Assembly: GCA_003694875.1 (NCBI GenBank)
Contig: RFJN01000278.1
Location: 1-5,308, forward strand
Direction of reading: 5' to 3'
DNA from: Planctomycetota bacterium
GTDB lineage: Bacteria; Planctomycetota; J058; J103
Length of the DNA stretch: 5,308 nt
In this document: one piece after another, positions 1 through 5,308 of the stretch
How positions within the stretch are numbered: the stretch's first letter is position 1
Layout: each line of letters begins with the position of its first letter
Notes under the pieces: model-generated
The model's input: only the letters and a program-made list of their open reading frames with translations
What the model was told of the DNA's origin: nothing
The model's database searches: none
Translations under genes and position numbers: made by a program

Positions 1-15
1 GGGCGGGAGAGGGCG

Positions 16-678
16 ATGCAGCACGACGAGCACTTCGCACGCCGGCTGTTGCATGCGCAGCTCGGACAGGCGCCCGAGCCGCGGCCCGCCTCCGAACCGG
101 CGGCGCAAGCGGCGGGAACGGCCGAGCCGGAGCCGGCCGAACGCCACCGCGCCGAGGCGCCCACCGGGATCGGCTGCGCGGTCGTGACGGTGAGCGACAC
201 GCGCCGGCGCGCGACCGATCGCGGCGGCGACGCGGCGGTGGCGGCGCTCGAGCGCTGGGGGCACGAGGTGCGTCGCCGTGCGCTCGTGCCCGACGTGCCG
301 GCGGCGATCGCGCACGCGCTGCGCGAGGCGCTCGCCGACGCGCGCGTGGACGCGGTGCTGTTCACCGGCGGCACCGGGCTCGGGCCGCGCGACGTCACCC
401 CGGAGGTGCTCGAGCGCCGCTACGACAAGCCGTTGCCGGGCTTCGGCGAGGCGTTCCGCCGCCACAGCGAGGCGCAGATCGGGGCGGCCGCCATGCTGAG
501 CCGCGCCTCGGCGGGCATCGCGGCCGGCAAGCCGGTGTTCTGCCTGCCGGGATCGCCGAAGGCGGTCGCCCTCGCGTGCGAGCGGCTGATCGGGCCCGAA
601 CTCGGCCACCTGCTGCGGGTGCTCGAGCGCGGGCGGGTGCGCGCGGCCGCAGCGGGTGGCGGGGAGGCGACGGCGTGA
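16..678 (+). CDS. moaB: MoaB/Mog-family molybdenum cofactor biosynthesis protein with N-terminal extension
   Basis: The family binds molybdopterin and, in MogA-type members, adenylates it before molybdenum insertion in the cytoplasm; MoaB proteins are its bacterial paralogues. The 220-residue product has the fold's signatures: VVTVSDTR at about 56-63 (first beta strand), TGGTGLGPRDVTPE from 117 (molybdopterin-binding loop), GFGEAFRRHS from 142, and PGSPKA at 178-183. The GFGE...IGAAAMLSRA pattern resembles MoaB more than MogA. The usual length is about 160-190 residues; the excess is an Ala/Pro/Glu-rich, probably disordered tail at about 15-50, before the conserved core. A purine-rich GGGAGAGGG lies just upstream of the ATG, but no in-frame stop occurs between base 1 and 16, so an earlier start outside the window cannot be excluded. 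The stop overlaps the next gene's GTG, indicating translational coupling. Family assignment is firm; the choice of MoaB over Mog is less so. Confidence 0.9.
   Translation: MQHDEHFARRLLHAQLGQAPEPRPASEPAAQAAGTAEPEPAERHRAEAPTGIGCAVVTVSDTRRRATDRGGDAAVAALERWGHEVRRRALVPDVPAAIAHALREALADARVDAVLFTGGTGLGPRDVTPEVLERRYDKPLPGFGEAFRRHSEAQIGAAAMLSRASAGIAAGKPVFCLPGSPKAVALACERLIGPELGHLLRVLERGRVRAAAAGGGEATA
661..667 (+). promoter_or_regulatory. Ribosome binding site setting the GTG start of the FAD-linked oxidase
   Basis: GGGGAGG lies 7 bases before the GTG at 675, inside the end of the moaB-like gene. It is a strong Shine-Dalgarno match at good spacing. It supports GTG 675 over the in-frame ATG at 576, which would add 33 Arg/Ala-rich residues lacking family similarity and overlap moaB by about 100 bases. 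Confidence 0.6.
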
Positions 679-2087
679 GCGCGCCGCGGTATGCCCGCGT
701 CGACGACGCGTTCGTCACCGCGCTCGAGGCGGAGATCGGGGCGGAGTGCGTCTCGCGCGCCCCCGAGGCGCTCGAGCGGCACGCGCGCGACGAGAGCGAC
801 GGACTGTACTTTCCGCCCGAACTGGTCGTGCAGCCGCGCGCGACCGAGCAGGTGCAGGCGCTGCTCCGGCTGTGCAGCGAGCGCCGCGTGCCGGTCACGC
901 CCGCCGGCGGGCGCACCGGGTTGAGCGGCGGGGCGCTGTGCGTGCACGGGGGGGTGGCGCTGTCGCTCGCGCGCATGGACCGGATCGTCGAGATCGACGA
1001 GCGCAACTTCTTCTGCGTCGTCGAGGCGGGGGTGGTGACCGAGCGGCTGCAGGAGGCGGTCGAGGCGCGGGGGCTGTTCTATCCGCCCGATCCGGCGAGC
1101 CGCGGCTCGTGCACGATCGGGGGCAACATCGCGGAAAACGCCGGGGGGCCGCGTGCGGTCAAGTACGGGGTGACCGCCGACTGGGTACGCGGGCTCGCGT
1201 GCGTGCTCGCCGACGGCACGCTGCTGCGCACCGGCGGCAAGCTGCGCAAGGACGTGACCGGCTATGACCTGACGCACCTGATCGTGGGCTCGGAGGGCAC
1301 GCTCGCGGTGGTGACGCGTGCGTGGCTGCGGCTCACCACCCGTCCGACCGCCTTCCGCACCGCGCTCGTGCCGTTCGCCTCGGCGGAGGCGGCGGTCGCG
1401 CTCGTGCCGGCGATCGCGCACGCCGGGCTCGATCCGGCCGCGATCGAGTTCATGGAGCGCGCCGCGCTCGAGGCGGCGTGTGCGCAGCTCGGGGTGCGTG
1501 TCGGGCACGACGAGGCGCAGGCGTATCTGCTGATCGAACTCGACGGGACGGACGAGGCGAGGCTCGATCGGGAGATCGAACGGCTCGGCGAGTTGTGTCT
1601 CGAGCGCGGTGCGCTCGACGTGTGGCTCGCGCTCGAGCCGGGCCGCCGGCGCGAGCTGTGGGCGCTGCGGCGCGCCATGGGCGAGGCGGTCAAGCGGTTG
1701 AGCGCCTACCGCGAGGAGGACACGGTGGTGCCGCGCGCGCGCCTTGCCGAGGCGCTCGCGGCGGTGGGCCGGATCACCGCGCGGCACGGGGTGCGGGCGA
1801 TCACGTACGGACACGCCGGGGACGGCAACATCCACGTCAACGTGCTGCAGGGCGAGCTCGATCCCGAGCGCTGGGCGACGGTCTCGCGCACCGTGTCGCG
1901 CGAGATCTTCGAGGCGATCGTGGCGCTCGGGGGCACGATCACCGGCGAGCACGGGGTGGGCTGCGTGCAGAAGGACAACCTCCCGATCGCGCTCTCGCGC
2001 GCCTCGCTCGCGCTGCAGCGCCGGCTCAAGACCGCGTTCGACCCGGGCTGGATCCTCAATCCGGGCAAGCTCTTCGATCCGGAGTGA
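675..2087 (+). CDS. FAD-linked 2-hydroxyacid dehydrogenase, GlcD/D-lactate dehydrogenase type
   Basis: This flavoprotein family (FAD_binding_4 then FAD-oxidase_C) oxidises 2-hydroxyacids such as glycolate or D-lactate to 2-oxoacids, passing electrons to the respiratory chain. The 470-residue product has the FAD-binding PCMH-type domain over about the first 230 residues: PVTPAGGRTGLSGG from 72, CTIGGNIAENAGG around 147-159, and GYDLTHLIVGSEGTL around 196-210. The C-terminal domain carries YGHAGDGNIHVN at 378-389 (H380, H387) and GEHGVG with H426, histidines that bind metal or substrate in relatives, and ends in the typical NPGKLF. E. coli GlcD is 499 residues, so this is full length. No membrane segment is evident. 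The GTG start overlaps the moaB stop as GTGA with a good ribosome binding site. No GlcE or GlcF partner is visible, so it may act as a single-subunit enzyme. The exact substrate cannot be read from sequence. Confidence 0.93.
   Translation: MSAPRYARVDDAFVTALEAEIGAECVSRAPEALERHARDESDGLYFPPELVVQPRATEQVQALLRLCSERRVPVTPAGGRTGLSGGALCVHGGVALSLARMDRIVEIDERNFFCVVEAGVVTERLQEAVEARGLFYPPDPASRGSCTIGGNIAENAGGPRAVKYGVTADWVRGLACVLADGTLLRTGGKLRKDVTGYDLTHLIVGSEGTLAVVTRAWLRLTTRPTAFRTALVPFASAEAAVALVPAIAHAGLDPAAIEFMERAALEAACAQLGVRVGHDEAQAYLLIELDGTDEARLDREIERLGELCLERGALDVWLALEPGRRRELWALRRAMGEAVKRLSAYREEDTVVPRARLAEALAAVGRITARHGVRAITYGHAGDGNIHVNVLQGELDPERWATVSRTVSREIFEAIVALGGTITGEHGVGCVQKDNLPIALSRASLALQRRLKTAFDPGWILNPGKLFDPE
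2081..2084 (+). promoter_or_regulatory. Ribosome binding site favouring the GTG start at 2093
   Basis: GGAG at the very end of the oxidase gene lies 8 bases before GTG 2093. The alternative GTG at 2084, which would give a GTGA overlap, has no purine-rich site at proper distance, so 2093 is preferred. Confidence 0.45.
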
Positions 2088-2092
2088 GAGCG

Positions 2093-2605
2093 GTGCGGCG
2101 AGCGGAGCGCAGCCCGGGCAGGCGGCCGCGGTGGGGGGTGGTGCGCAACGCCCACCGGTTTCTCGCGAGCCGCGGCCGCGACGAGCTCGAGGCGAGCGCC
2201 GAGCTGTACTTCGGCGCGCTCGGCTACCGGCGACGCGCCGGACGGCCCGACCGGCTCGTGTTCCGGCGCGGCCGCCCGTGGGGGGGGCTGCGTTCGCACG
2301 CGCTGCGGGCGTGCGATACCACCGTGCAGATCGAGCTCTCGGGCGGCGAGGACGGGACGGCAACCGTGCTGACGGTCACGTCGTGGGCCGATCTGCGCGG
2401 TCGCATCGTGACCCCCACCGACCGGGCGCGGCTCGAGGCGGAGCTGCGCGGCTTCGATCGCTTCGTCGCCGGCGAGGACGTCTCGTTGCGCGCGCTCGTC
2501 GACAGCGTCCGCCCCCGCTACCGGGCCCGGGCGCTGCGTCGGGCAGCGCTCGCGCTGCTCGGGCTCGCGCTCGGGGGCGCGCTCGCCTGGTGGTGGCTGC
2601 GCTGA
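2093..2605 (+). CDS. Hypothetical protein with a single C-terminal transmembrane helix
   Basis: I do not recognise this family. The predicted 170-residue protein begins with an Arg-rich stretch (about 1-25), followed by a mixed globular-looking region (about 25-145) with HRFLASRGRDELEASAELYF and a possible beta-rich part around TTVQIELSGG and ATVLTVTSWADLRGR. It ends in a clear hydrophobic segment at about 151-169 (AALALLGLALGGALAWWWL) preceded by several arginines. The positive-inside rule suggests a cytoplasmic body anchored by its C-terminal tail in the inner membrane. No signal peptide or catalytic motif is visible. It starts about 5 bases after the oxidase stop and so probably shares its transcript. 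The start is uncertain: GTG 2084 overlaps the previous stop, GTG 2093 has a better ribosome binding site, and GTG 2138 or 2141 is also possible. The reading frame ends just before a non-coding gap, supporting a real gene. Confidence 0.68.
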   Translation: MRRAERSPGRRPRWGVVRNAHRFLASRGRDELEASAELYFGALGYRRRAGRPDRLVFRRGRPWGGLRSHALRACDTTVQIELSGGEDGTATVLTVTSWADLRGRIVTPTDRARLEAELRGFDRFVAGEDVSLRALVDSVRPRYRARALRRAALALLGLALGGALAWWWLR

Positions 2606-2641
2606 CCCGCCTTGCGACGGCGCGGCCGGTCGGCGGGCGGC

Positions 2642-2670
2642 TTGCAGGGTGTCCGCGCGGCGGATACCCT
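2642..2670 (+). promoter_or_regulatory. Candidate sigma-70-type promoter for the ChaN-like gene
   Basis: TTGCAG at 2642-2647 and TACCCT at 2665-2670 are separated by 17 bases. Each matches the consensus at three of six positions. A start point near 2677 would give a leader of about 30 bases before ATG 2708. The inverted repeat at 2644-2672 covers the whole promoter, which suits repressor or activator control. The hexamer matches are weak, so this is a proposal from spacing and context. Confidence 0.35.
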
Positions 2671-2672
2671 GC
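2644..2672. repeat. Near-perfect inverted repeat (13+13 bases, 3-base centre)
   Basis: The left arm GCAGGGTGTCCGC (2644-2656) and right arm GCGGATACCCTGC (2660-2672) pair at all positions except one, which is a G-U wobble in RNA; the centre is GCG. It sits in the 102-base gap between the hypothetical gene and the ChaN-like gene. As DNA it could be an operator spanning a promoter. As RNA it would be a very stable hairpin, but no T-run follows on either strand, so it is not a standard intrinsic terminator. The rest of the gap shows nothing else I can name. Confidence 0.75.
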
Positions 2673-2707
2673 GCGGGTCGAAACGCAACCGCTTGCCACG
2701 AGAAGAG

Positions 2708-4402
2708 ATGCAGGAGAAGGCGAGGGCGCTGTCGGAGGCCCGGCCGAGCGCCGCTCGCGCCGAGCTGATCGCGATCCAGCGCGAGATCACCGCGCGCCTG
2801 AAGGCCGAGATCCGCGACACCTTCGGCGGCCTGCCGCCGCCGGTGCAGGTCTACTACGACGAGTACTGGCGCGAGATCTCGTCGTTCGAGCGCATCGCGA
2901 GCCGCGCCGAGCTGCTCGCGGCGTGTCGCGCCGCGCAGCTCGTGTACGTGGGCGACTACCACACCCTGCGCGCCTCGCAGCAGGCGGCGCTGCGGTTGCT
3001 CGAGGAGCTGAGCGAGGGGGAGCGCCCGGTGGTGGTGGCGCTCGAGATGGTGTGCGCCACGCACCAGCGCGTGCTCGACGCCTTTCTTGCGGACCGGATC
3101 ACCGAGCGCGAGTTCCTCGCCGCGATCGAGTACCACCGCACCTGGGACTTCCACTGGGAGCCGTACCGCGCGATCCTCGAGGCGTGTCGCGAGCGCGGGC
3201 TGCCGGTCTACGGGATCAACTCGGAGCCGAGCCTGCACCGGCCCGACCGCGTGATCGAGCGCGATCTGCAGGCGGCCGCGGTGCTCGACGAGGTGGTGGC
3301 GCGGCACCCGGAGGCGCTCGTGTTCGTGTTCGACGGCGACCTGCACGTCGCGCGTGATCACCTGCCGCTGATCGTGGCGTCGCGGCTGCGCGAGCGGGGG
3401 CTGCGACCCGAGCAGGTGGTGGTGCACCAGAACGCGGAGCCGATCTACTGGCAGCTCGCCGAGGCGGGCCTCGAGCGGCTCGTGGACGTGGTGCGGATCG
3501 CGCGCGGCTGCTACTGCATGTTTTCCGCCACGCCGCTCGTGGCGCTGCAGAGCTACGTGCTGTGGGAGCACAACCACGCCGAGCTCGAGGACCACAGCGC
3601 CCCGATCTGGCGCGGCGAGCGCTGGGAGCAGGTCGACGTCACCGAGCAGATGCACGAGATCGTGCACACCCTCGCACGCTTTCTCGGCATCGAGCACCCG
3701 CGGCTCGATGACTTCGAGGTCTACACGACGCACGACCTCGGCTTCCTCGAGGCGCTCGCGCGCGACCGGCGCTTCAGCCCGGCCATGCTCGAGGAGATCA
3801 AGCGGCACGTACGCCGTGGCGAGAGCTACTTCGTGCCGATCGCCAACGTGATCTATCTTGCCGACTTCTCGCTGTACCGTGCGGCCGAGGAGGCGGCGCA
3901 CTTTCTCAACACGCTGCTCGGCGGCTTCGATCCCGAGCCGCGGGCGCTGCGCGATGCGTTCTACGTGCGTGTGGTGCGCGAGGCGCTCGGGTTCTTCGGC
4001 TCGCGGGTGCTCGATCCGCGCCGGCACTGCATGTCGGTCGAGGACTTTCGGCGCTTTCTCGCCGAGCACAAGGGCCGGCGGCTCGATCCGGAGGGGCGGG
4101 CGGTGCGCGAACTCGCCCGCCTCGTGCTGCGCCACGAGGAGGCGATGGCGCGGGCGCTCGCGGGCGAGCGACGCCGCGGTCCGCGGATCGGTGCGATCCT
4201 GCGCCGGCCGCTCGAGCTGCAGGACGCGCTCGCCCACGCGCTCGGCTACATCGTGGGCGACAAGCTGTACGCGGCGGTGCTGCGCGGGCGGGTGGGCCGC
4301 GACGAGGTGCGGGCGCTGTTCGCCGACCCGCTGCCGCCCGGCCGCGCCGAACAGCTCTACCGCGAGCTGCGGCAGCGGCTCGCGGACGAGCCGCACGCGT
4401 GA
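2708..4402 (+). CDS. ChaN-like (DUF399, haem-binding-type) domain protein with long uncharacterised C-terminal half
   Basis: The N-terminal half of this 564-residue protein matches the ChaN/DUF399 family, related in fold to EreA-like enzymes; characterised ChaN proteins are haem-binding lipoproteins linked to iron uptake. Visible signatures are VYVGDYHTLRASQ (G82, D83, H85; ChaN usually has GExH), VVVALEM with E113, YGINSE from 168, and FVFDGDLHVARDHLP with H213. A Cys/Tyr cluster ARGCYCMFSATP follows (C268, Y269, C270). Residues about 1-50 are charged and helical, with no signal peptide or lipobox, so the protein looks cytoplasmic, unlike classical ChaN of about 280-300 residues. The remaining roughly 250 residues, with GESYFVPIANVIYLADFS from 371, are helical, soluble and unassigned. 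ATG 2708 has only a modest purine-rich site (ACGAGAAG). The alternative TTG at 2612 would add an Arg-rich stretch encoded by the inverted repeat, so I reject it. Ligand and function are unknown. Confidence 0.85.
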   Translation: MQEKARALSEARPSAARAELIAIQREITARLKAEIRDTFGGLPPPVQVYYDEYWREISSFERIASRAELLAACRAAQLVYVGDYHTLRASQQAALRLLEELSEGERPVVVALEMVCATHQRVLDAFLADRITEREFLAAIEYHRTWDFHWEPYRAILEACRERGLPVYGINSEPSLHRPDRVIERDLQAAAVLDEVVARHPEALVFVFDGDLHVARDHLPLIVASRLRERGLRPEQVVVHQNAEPIYWQLAEAGLERLVDVVRIARGCYCMFSATPLVALQSYVLWEHNHAELEDHSAPIWRGERWEQVDVTEQMHEIVHTLARFLGIEHPRLDDFEVYTTHDLGFLEALARDRRFSPAMLEEIKRHVRRGESYFVPIANVIYLADFSLYRAAEEAAHFLNTLLGGFDPEPRALRDAFYVRVVREALGFFGSRVLDPRRHCMSVEDFRRFLAEHKGRRLDPEGRAVRELARLVLRHEEAMARALAGERRRGPRIGAILRRPLELQDALAHALGYIVGDKLYAAVLRGRVGRDEVRALFADPLPPGRAEQLYRELRQRLADEPHA

Positions 4403-4413
4403 GTGCCGCTCAC
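4399..4413. repeat. Short inverted repeat over the two converging stop codons
   Basis: GTGAG (4399-4403) and CTCAC (4409-4413) flank a five-base loop and contain both TGA stop codons. The stem is only five base pairs and no T-run follows, so it is at best a weak bidirectional terminator and may simply reflect two genes ending in GTGAG-type contexts. Confidence 0.3.
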
Positions 4414-5006
4414 CCGCCCGCGCGCTCGCGGTACAGCGTCGGGTCCACCTGCGCCGCCATGGCGGCGGTGTCGAGCGGCAGCTCGAGGAAGGCGGCCACG
4501 CGTTCGGCGAAGCCGGTGGGGTCGGCGAGCGCGTCGTGGTAGCGCAGCTCGATCCACTCGAAGTGCGCGCCGCGTTCGAGCAGCGCGCGCGCCTTGTCGA
4601 GCTGCGCGCCGAAGATCGCCGCGAGACGCCCGGGCGGCAGCGCCGCACCGCGCTTGCCCTCGCGCTCGAGCATGCGCGCCTGCGAGGCGAGCACCTCCTC
4701 GAGCGGCCGCTGCAGCAGGATCACCTTGTAGCGCTCGTCCGGCGGCAGGTGCTCGAGCAGGGCGTGGATCACCTTCACCGCGCGCCCCCGCGCCCGCGGC
4801 ACCCAGCTCGTGTCGCGCGCGCTCGCCTTCACCGGTTCGTACTCCAGATAGCCGCGCGGGTTCGACGCGTCGGGGCCGCGGTGCTCGTCGGCGAGCGGCT
4901 CGAGGCCGCCGGCGGCGAGCATCTGCATGAGCAGCGAGGTGCCCGAGCGCGGCAGGCCCGAGACCACGGTGATGAAGTCCGGTGGCGAAACGCGGCGGTC
5001 GTCCAT
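4410..5006 (-). CDS. PAPS-dependent sulfotransferase family protein (short form)
   Basis: Members transfer sulfate from 3'-phosphoadenylylsulfate to hydroxyl or amine groups of small molecules, glycans or peptides. The 198-residue product has the 5'-phosphosulfate loop GLPRSGTSLL at 17-26 near the N terminus and NPRGYLEYE around 49-57. A 3'-phosphate-binding segment VILLQRPLEEVLASQ at 95-109 carries R100 and S108. A typical C-terminal end follows (WIELRYHDALADP, then FLELPLD, then VDPTLYRER). No signal peptide or membrane helix is seen, so it is likely cytosolic. It is shorter than many sulfotransferases (250-300 residues) but contains both cofactor motifs and appears complete. ATG 5006 is chosen because GGAGGA lies 7 bases upstream and family similarity starts about 10 residues later. 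The frame stays open further upstream, but without family character. It converges with the ChaN-like gene and diverges from a phosphodiesterase gene. The acceptor is unknown. Confidence 0.87.
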   Translation of the reverse strand: MDDRRVSPPDFITVVSGLPRSGTSLLMQMLAAGGLEPLADEHRGPDASNPRGYLEYEPVKASARDTSWVPRARGRAVKVIHALLEHLPPDERYKVILLQRPLEEVLASQARMLEREGKRGAALPPGRLAAIFGAQLDKARALLERGAHFEWIELRYHDALADPTGFAERVAAFLELPLDTAAMAAQVDPTLYRERAGG

Positions 5007-5013
5007 GGGCGAG

Positions 5014-5019
5014 TCCTCC
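5014..5019 (-). promoter_or_regulatory. Strong ribosome binding site of the sulfotransferase gene
   Basis: Read on the minus strand, GGAGGA lies 7 bases before the ATG at 5006-5004. It is the best Shine-Dalgarno match in the window and settles the start, although the reading frame remains open upstream to the window edge. Confidence 0.75.
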
Positions 5020-5031
5020 GTGGTGGCGCGT

Positions 5032-5054
5032 GCGCAAGCACCGCGCACTTGCGC
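5032..5054. repeat. Inverted repeat in the sulfotransferase leader
   Basis: GCGCAAG (5032-5038) and CTTGCGC (5048-5054) are perfect complements around a nine-base loop. It lies about 25 bases upstream of the sulfotransferase start and just upstream of its ribosome binding site. It could form a leader hairpin or be a protein-binding dyad. In DNA this GC-rich, a seven-base match may arise by chance. Confidence 0.4.
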
Positions 5055-5074
5055 GGATTGCGGCGAGAGTAGCC

Positions 5075-5103
5075 AGAATAACCGCTCTGGTGGGAAGCGC
5101 CAG
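5075..5103 (-). promoter_or_regulatory. Candidate promoter for the sulfotransferase gene
   Basis: On the minus strand, CTGGCG (5103-5098) and TATTCT (5080-5075) are 17 bases apart; TATTCT matches four of six -10 positions, while the -35 is weak. A small dyad, CCAGA (5073-5077) with TCTGG (5086-5090), overlaps the -10. This is the most AT-rich patch of the divergent region. The transcript leader would be about 60 bases long. Confidence 0.3.
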
Positions 5104-5149
5104 CCCGAGGGGGGGGCGCCGCCGCTGCGCGTCGTTACTCCTTGACTCC

Positions 5150-5178
5150 TTGCCACGAGACGTTCCGTACGGCAAACT
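5150..5178 (+). promoter_or_regulatory. Candidate promoter for the phosphodiesterase gene
   Basis: TTGCCA at 5150-5155 (five of six to the -35 consensus) and CAAACT at 5173-5178 (three of six) have a 17-base spacer. Transcription would start near 5185, about 25 bases before ATG 5209. A second -35-like TTGACT lies at 5142-5147 but has no good -10 at normal spacing. Location in a divergent gap supports a promoter here; the exact hexamers are uncertain. Confidence 0.4.
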
Positions 5179-5208
5179 GTGGCCGAACCACGTGGCGGAG
5201 ACCGGAAA

Positions 5209-5308
5209 ATGGCGCAGCGGCTCGCGAGCAAGGTGTTGCTGATCGGCTGGGACGGAGCGGACTGGCAGCACATCCGGCCGCTGCTCGACGAGGGGGGGAT
5301 GCCCACCC
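5209..5308 (+). CDS. Alkaline-phosphatase-superfamily phosphodiesterase/nucleotide pyrophosphatase, N-terminal fragment
   Basis: Only the first 33 codons are present; the gene runs off the right edge. The start reads MAQRLASKVLLIGWDGADWQ, followed by a PLLDEGGMPT segment. A hydrophobic strand leading into G-x-D-G-A-x-W and then PLLDxGxMPT is the typical opening of type I phosphodiesterase/nucleotide pyrophosphatase proteins, in which the aspartate (D15) is a metal ligand. No signal peptide is present, so this member appears cytoplasmic. GGAG at 5197-5200 lies 8 bases before the ATG. The catalytic Thr/Ser and remaining metal ligands lie outside the window, so activity and substrate cannot be judged. 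It diverges from the sulfotransferase gene. Confidence 0.78.
   Translation, partial: MAQRLASKVLLIGWDGADWQHIRPLLDEGGMPT

Noticed and set aside
1322..2092. N-terminal extension of the small membrane-anchored protein to 427 residues
   Set aside because: The extra part lies within the oxidase gene in another frame and is low-complexity Arg/Ala-rich. Starts at 2084-2093 fit the gene spacing.
2280..2287. Runs of 7-8 G (also 948-954 and 5109-5116) as possible phase-variable slippage tracts
   Set aside because: Runs of this length are common at this GC content; the coding ones keep the frame intact and the genes are not typical phase-variable types.
420..2363. A 647-codon minus-strand frame opposite moaB and the oxidase
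   Set aside because: It is complementary to well-supported genes with full family motifs, its composition is Arg/Ala/His-rich, and no recognisable motif or good ribosome binding site supports it.
2644..2672. Intrinsic terminator of the upstream gene cluster
   Set aside because: The stem is strong but is not followed by a T-run on either strand, and it coincides with promoter-like hexamers, so I list it as a regulatory dyad instead.
1706..4648. A 980-codon open frame on the minus strand opposite the oxidase, small protein and ChaN-like genes
   Set aside because: Such open antisense frames are expected in very GC-rich DNA. The translation is rich in Arg, His, Ala and Pro with no domain motifs, and it spans several real genes and the dyad gap.
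5007..5306. Upstream extension of the sulfotransferase to 298 residues
   Set aside because: The added residues have no family similarity and cross the divergent promoter region and the start of the phosphodiesterase gene. A strong ribosome binding site precedes ATG 5006.

Overview
The window is bacterial DNA of very high GC content (well above 65% by eye), with tightly packed genes, GTG starts and strong GC bias at third codon positions. These traits and the protein families suggest a high-GC proteobacterium. A gammaproteobacterium is my guess, but no sequence here fixes the lineage. There are no RNA genes, insertion sequences, CRISPR repeats or phage genes that I can see.

Layout. (1) Positions 16-2605, + strand, hold a compact cluster of three genes. 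First is a MoaB/Mog-type molybdenum cofactor protein with an unusual Ala/Pro/Glu-rich N-terminal tail. Its stop overlaps the GTG start of a GlcD-type FAD-linked 2-hydroxyacid dehydrogenase. A small unrecognised protein with one C-terminal membrane helix follows. The junctions are an overlap and a gap of about 5 bases, so these genes are very likely co-transcribed. (2) Positions 2606-2707 are a 102-base gap dominated by a near-perfect 13+13 inverted repeat lying between plausible -35 and -10 elements. It probably controls the next gene. (3) Positions 2708-4402, + strand, encode a 564-residue protein with an N-terminal ChaN-like (DUF399, haem-binding/EreA-like) domain and a C-terminal half of about 250 residues that I cannot assign. 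(4) Positions 4410-5006, - strand, encode a small PAPS-type sulfotransferase converging on the ChaN-like gene, with 7 bases between the two stop codons. (5) Positions 5007-5208 are a divergent promoter region. (6) From 5209, + strand, a gene for an alkaline-phosphatase-superfamily phosphodiesterase/nucleotide pyrophosphatase begins and runs off the window.

How they fit together. The first three genes look like a housekeeping transcription unit, with no obvious shared pathway between cofactor synthesis and hydroxyacid oxidation. The ChaN-like gene appears to be a separate unit. The divergent sulfotransferase/phosphodiesterase pair could form a small module acting on surface or lipid-linked sulfate/phosphate esters, but this rests on adjacency only. 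I see no clearly new defence or mobile system. The least-explained elements are the long ChaN-like protein, the tail-anchored small protein and the dyad at 2644-2672.
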